From Rostratula benghalensis (taxonomy: Eukaryota > Chordata > Aves > Charadriiformes > Rostratulidae), in assembly GCA_013399305.1 (NCBI GenBank), contig VXAI01000013.1, forward strand, positions 248,001-312,000: a stretch of DNA of 64,000 nucleotides, written 5' to 3'. This document shows positions 62,601 through 64,000 of this stretch, piece after piece. Every line of letters starts with the position of its first letter. Position 1 is the stretch's first letter. Both the position numbers and the translations under genes were made by a program. The notes beneath the pieces are model-generated. The model was not told where the DNA came from and did not search any database. It was given only the letters and a program-made list of their open reading frames with translations.

Positions 62601-64000
62601 CCAGAGGCATTCCACACAATGCTTCCACTGTGATCTCCAGGTTCTTTTTTATTTCCATGAATCAGTGCAGTGTCTTTTCTAGTTTCCACCATTGTAGTTG
62701 GAATCACTTTCAGACAATATGGAGCGTGTGCTGGTTGGTTATAAATATAAGTACCTTCATGTAGAAAGATTATGATTGTGTATCACAATCTATATCTTCA
62801 TGAGAAGAAAAACGCCAGTTGTTTTTGAGTGGGAATTTTTTTAACTACTAAGACTGTTTTACCTAAAATGTTAAGTAATTTAGGTACATTCAGAAATCAC
62901 CGCTGTTAACTTTGAGTGCAGAGTATTTCTGGACCTTGTGATCCACAGTTCATTAAAATCTGTGGGTATTGCAGGATGTCCAACTAGAAAATTATTGCTA
63001 ATATAACACACTATTATAAACAATTACTTATTAAATTGTTATTAATTTTTAATTAGTTTCTCATTACCTAAACAGAAAGACATGGCGATACTGAAATTCA
63101 CTCTTTGTAAATCTGCATTCTTCACTGTTATGTCATCAGCAAACTTCTGCATTCAGAGGCAAACTGAATACAAGTTGAATAAAAACACGCAATGCTTTCT
63201 AATATTTCAGTGCATTATACGGGCAGGTGTATAGAAGTAGGAGAACATTACTTGGGATTGAACTGACAATGTGAATATCTTGCCAGATTTGAAATTCAGG
63301 CATCTTTTAATTCTGATTAAATTATTTTTTGTTTAATCACTCTGATGTCTGTGTAATTATTGTTTCATATACCAGCAAAACTAAGATCTCATCATATACA
63401 GAAGGTGTTTTGTCTCTTGGCAACTGACATAAAAATGACATCACAACAAAGGAAATGAAGAACACTCAGTTGAATAAAAGTAACAAAATGTCACAATTAT
63501 TAATCTTCCGTGTCTTTGTTTTTTGTTTAACTTGTAAATTTGTTACAGTGTAAATTAAGATCATTTTAATGCTTAAAAATATAATAATAATGTAGTTTTA
63601 TTATTTTTTGCCTCTAAAACTCACAGTACTTTGTACATCAGACTCAATAAGAAAAACACAGGACTTTCTGAAATGGCTTATGCAACATAAGGAGGGGCAT
63701 CACCACACTCAACACTGGAATGGAGCTTACTTCCAAAGTGCTGATATATTTTCTGTGGACAGCAGTCCTCTATAGTTCAGGAAAGGAACTAGGGCTGACG
63801 CTTCTCCCTTTTGAATAACAATCATTAGTATCATTACTTCAGCTACTATTTATTTATCTCACTCACCAATATTACACATAAGTTTTAAGATTGAAAAATT
63901 TTACAATATTTGCTCTGCTTCAGCTGAGATCCTATCAGTAGCACCTGGCTGTGCTGTTTAGCATATTATTGTAGAAGAGCACCTACAGTCCCCCAACCTC
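59610..64000. other. Gene-free AT-rich sequence to window end
   Basis: No gene is supported. It includes an A13 run (about 59,834) and AT-rich palindromes (60,240-60,274). Minus-strand frames of 87 codons (61,008-61,271) and 110 codons (61,497-61,829) look unlike any protein I know. The sequence at 61,490-61,830 is slightly GC-richer than its flanks. Confidence 0.6.
60240..60274. other. AT-rich perfect palindrome pair with TAATTA cores
   Basis: atgtaattaattacat (60,240-60,255) is a perfect 16-bp palindrome. Three bases on, ggaaaattaatttttcc (60,258-60,274) is nearly palindromic. Both centre on ATTAAT/TTAATT, a paired homeodomain half-site arrangement, though AT-rich DNA makes such palindromes by chance. 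Confidence 0.35.

Noticed and set aside
1..64000. tRNA, rRNA, CRISPR array, operon or prokaryote-type signals
   Set aside because: None seen. Repeats are eukaryotic LINE, LTR and microsatellite types, and no regularly spaced direct repeats with unique spacers occur.

Overview
The window looks like a bird nuclear genome. The main evidence is four CR1-type (chicken repeat 1) LINE fragments with typical avian 3' ends (stretches like 'agaatcatagaat' or 'ggactagatgat', then octamer or ATTCT-type tails), an older CR1/L3-like LINE fragment, and an ERVL-type LTR of a family common in avian genomes. The species cannot be read from the sequence. The DNA is AT-rich with no obvious CpG island, as in an avian gene desert or a very long intron.

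No protein-coding gene, tRNA, rRNA or CRISPR array could be supported. The longest open frames (205, 126, 124, 111, 110 and 108 codons) either lie inside repeats or are unrecognisable and bounded by ordinary stops. I treat all of them as chance frames and list the notable ones as rejected.

Layout: 1-17 kb is mostly unique AT-rich DNA with a GC-richer, promoter-like island (about 560-905, TATAAAAG at 839), a degenerate tandem array of about 60 bp period (about 8,980-9,260), an (AATAG)12 microsatellite (11,851-11,910) and two A/C-rich tracts (about 14.0 and 15.35 kb). A minus-strand CR1 of about 1.6 kb lies at 17.4-19.0 kb; its reverse-transcriptase catalytic box is broken by a small deletion. 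A CR1 3' end lies on the plus strand at 21.0-21.2 kb and a CR1 internal fragment on the minus strand at 28.4-28.7 kb. A CR1 tail is at 35.9-36.0 kb, an ancient L3-like fragment (minus) at 39.2-39.6 kb, and a plus-strand CR1 with two large internal deletions at 42.1-43.6 kb. The ERVL-type LTR is at 48.9-49.75 kb. The rest, to 64 kb, is unique AT-rich sequence with simple repeats, one ambiguous base (56,648), a candidate conserved non-coding element (about 56.7-57.0 kb), and an unexplained pair of near-identical 52/53-bp segments at 58.17 and 59.56 kb.

Nothing here forms an operon or pathway. The recognisable content is decayed retrotransposons in non-coding DNA, plus a few short structured or motif-rich sites whose function, if any, needs comparative data. 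I did not find an obvious new biological system; the best leads are the duplicated 52-bp segment, the degenerate 60-bp array and the candidate conserved elements.
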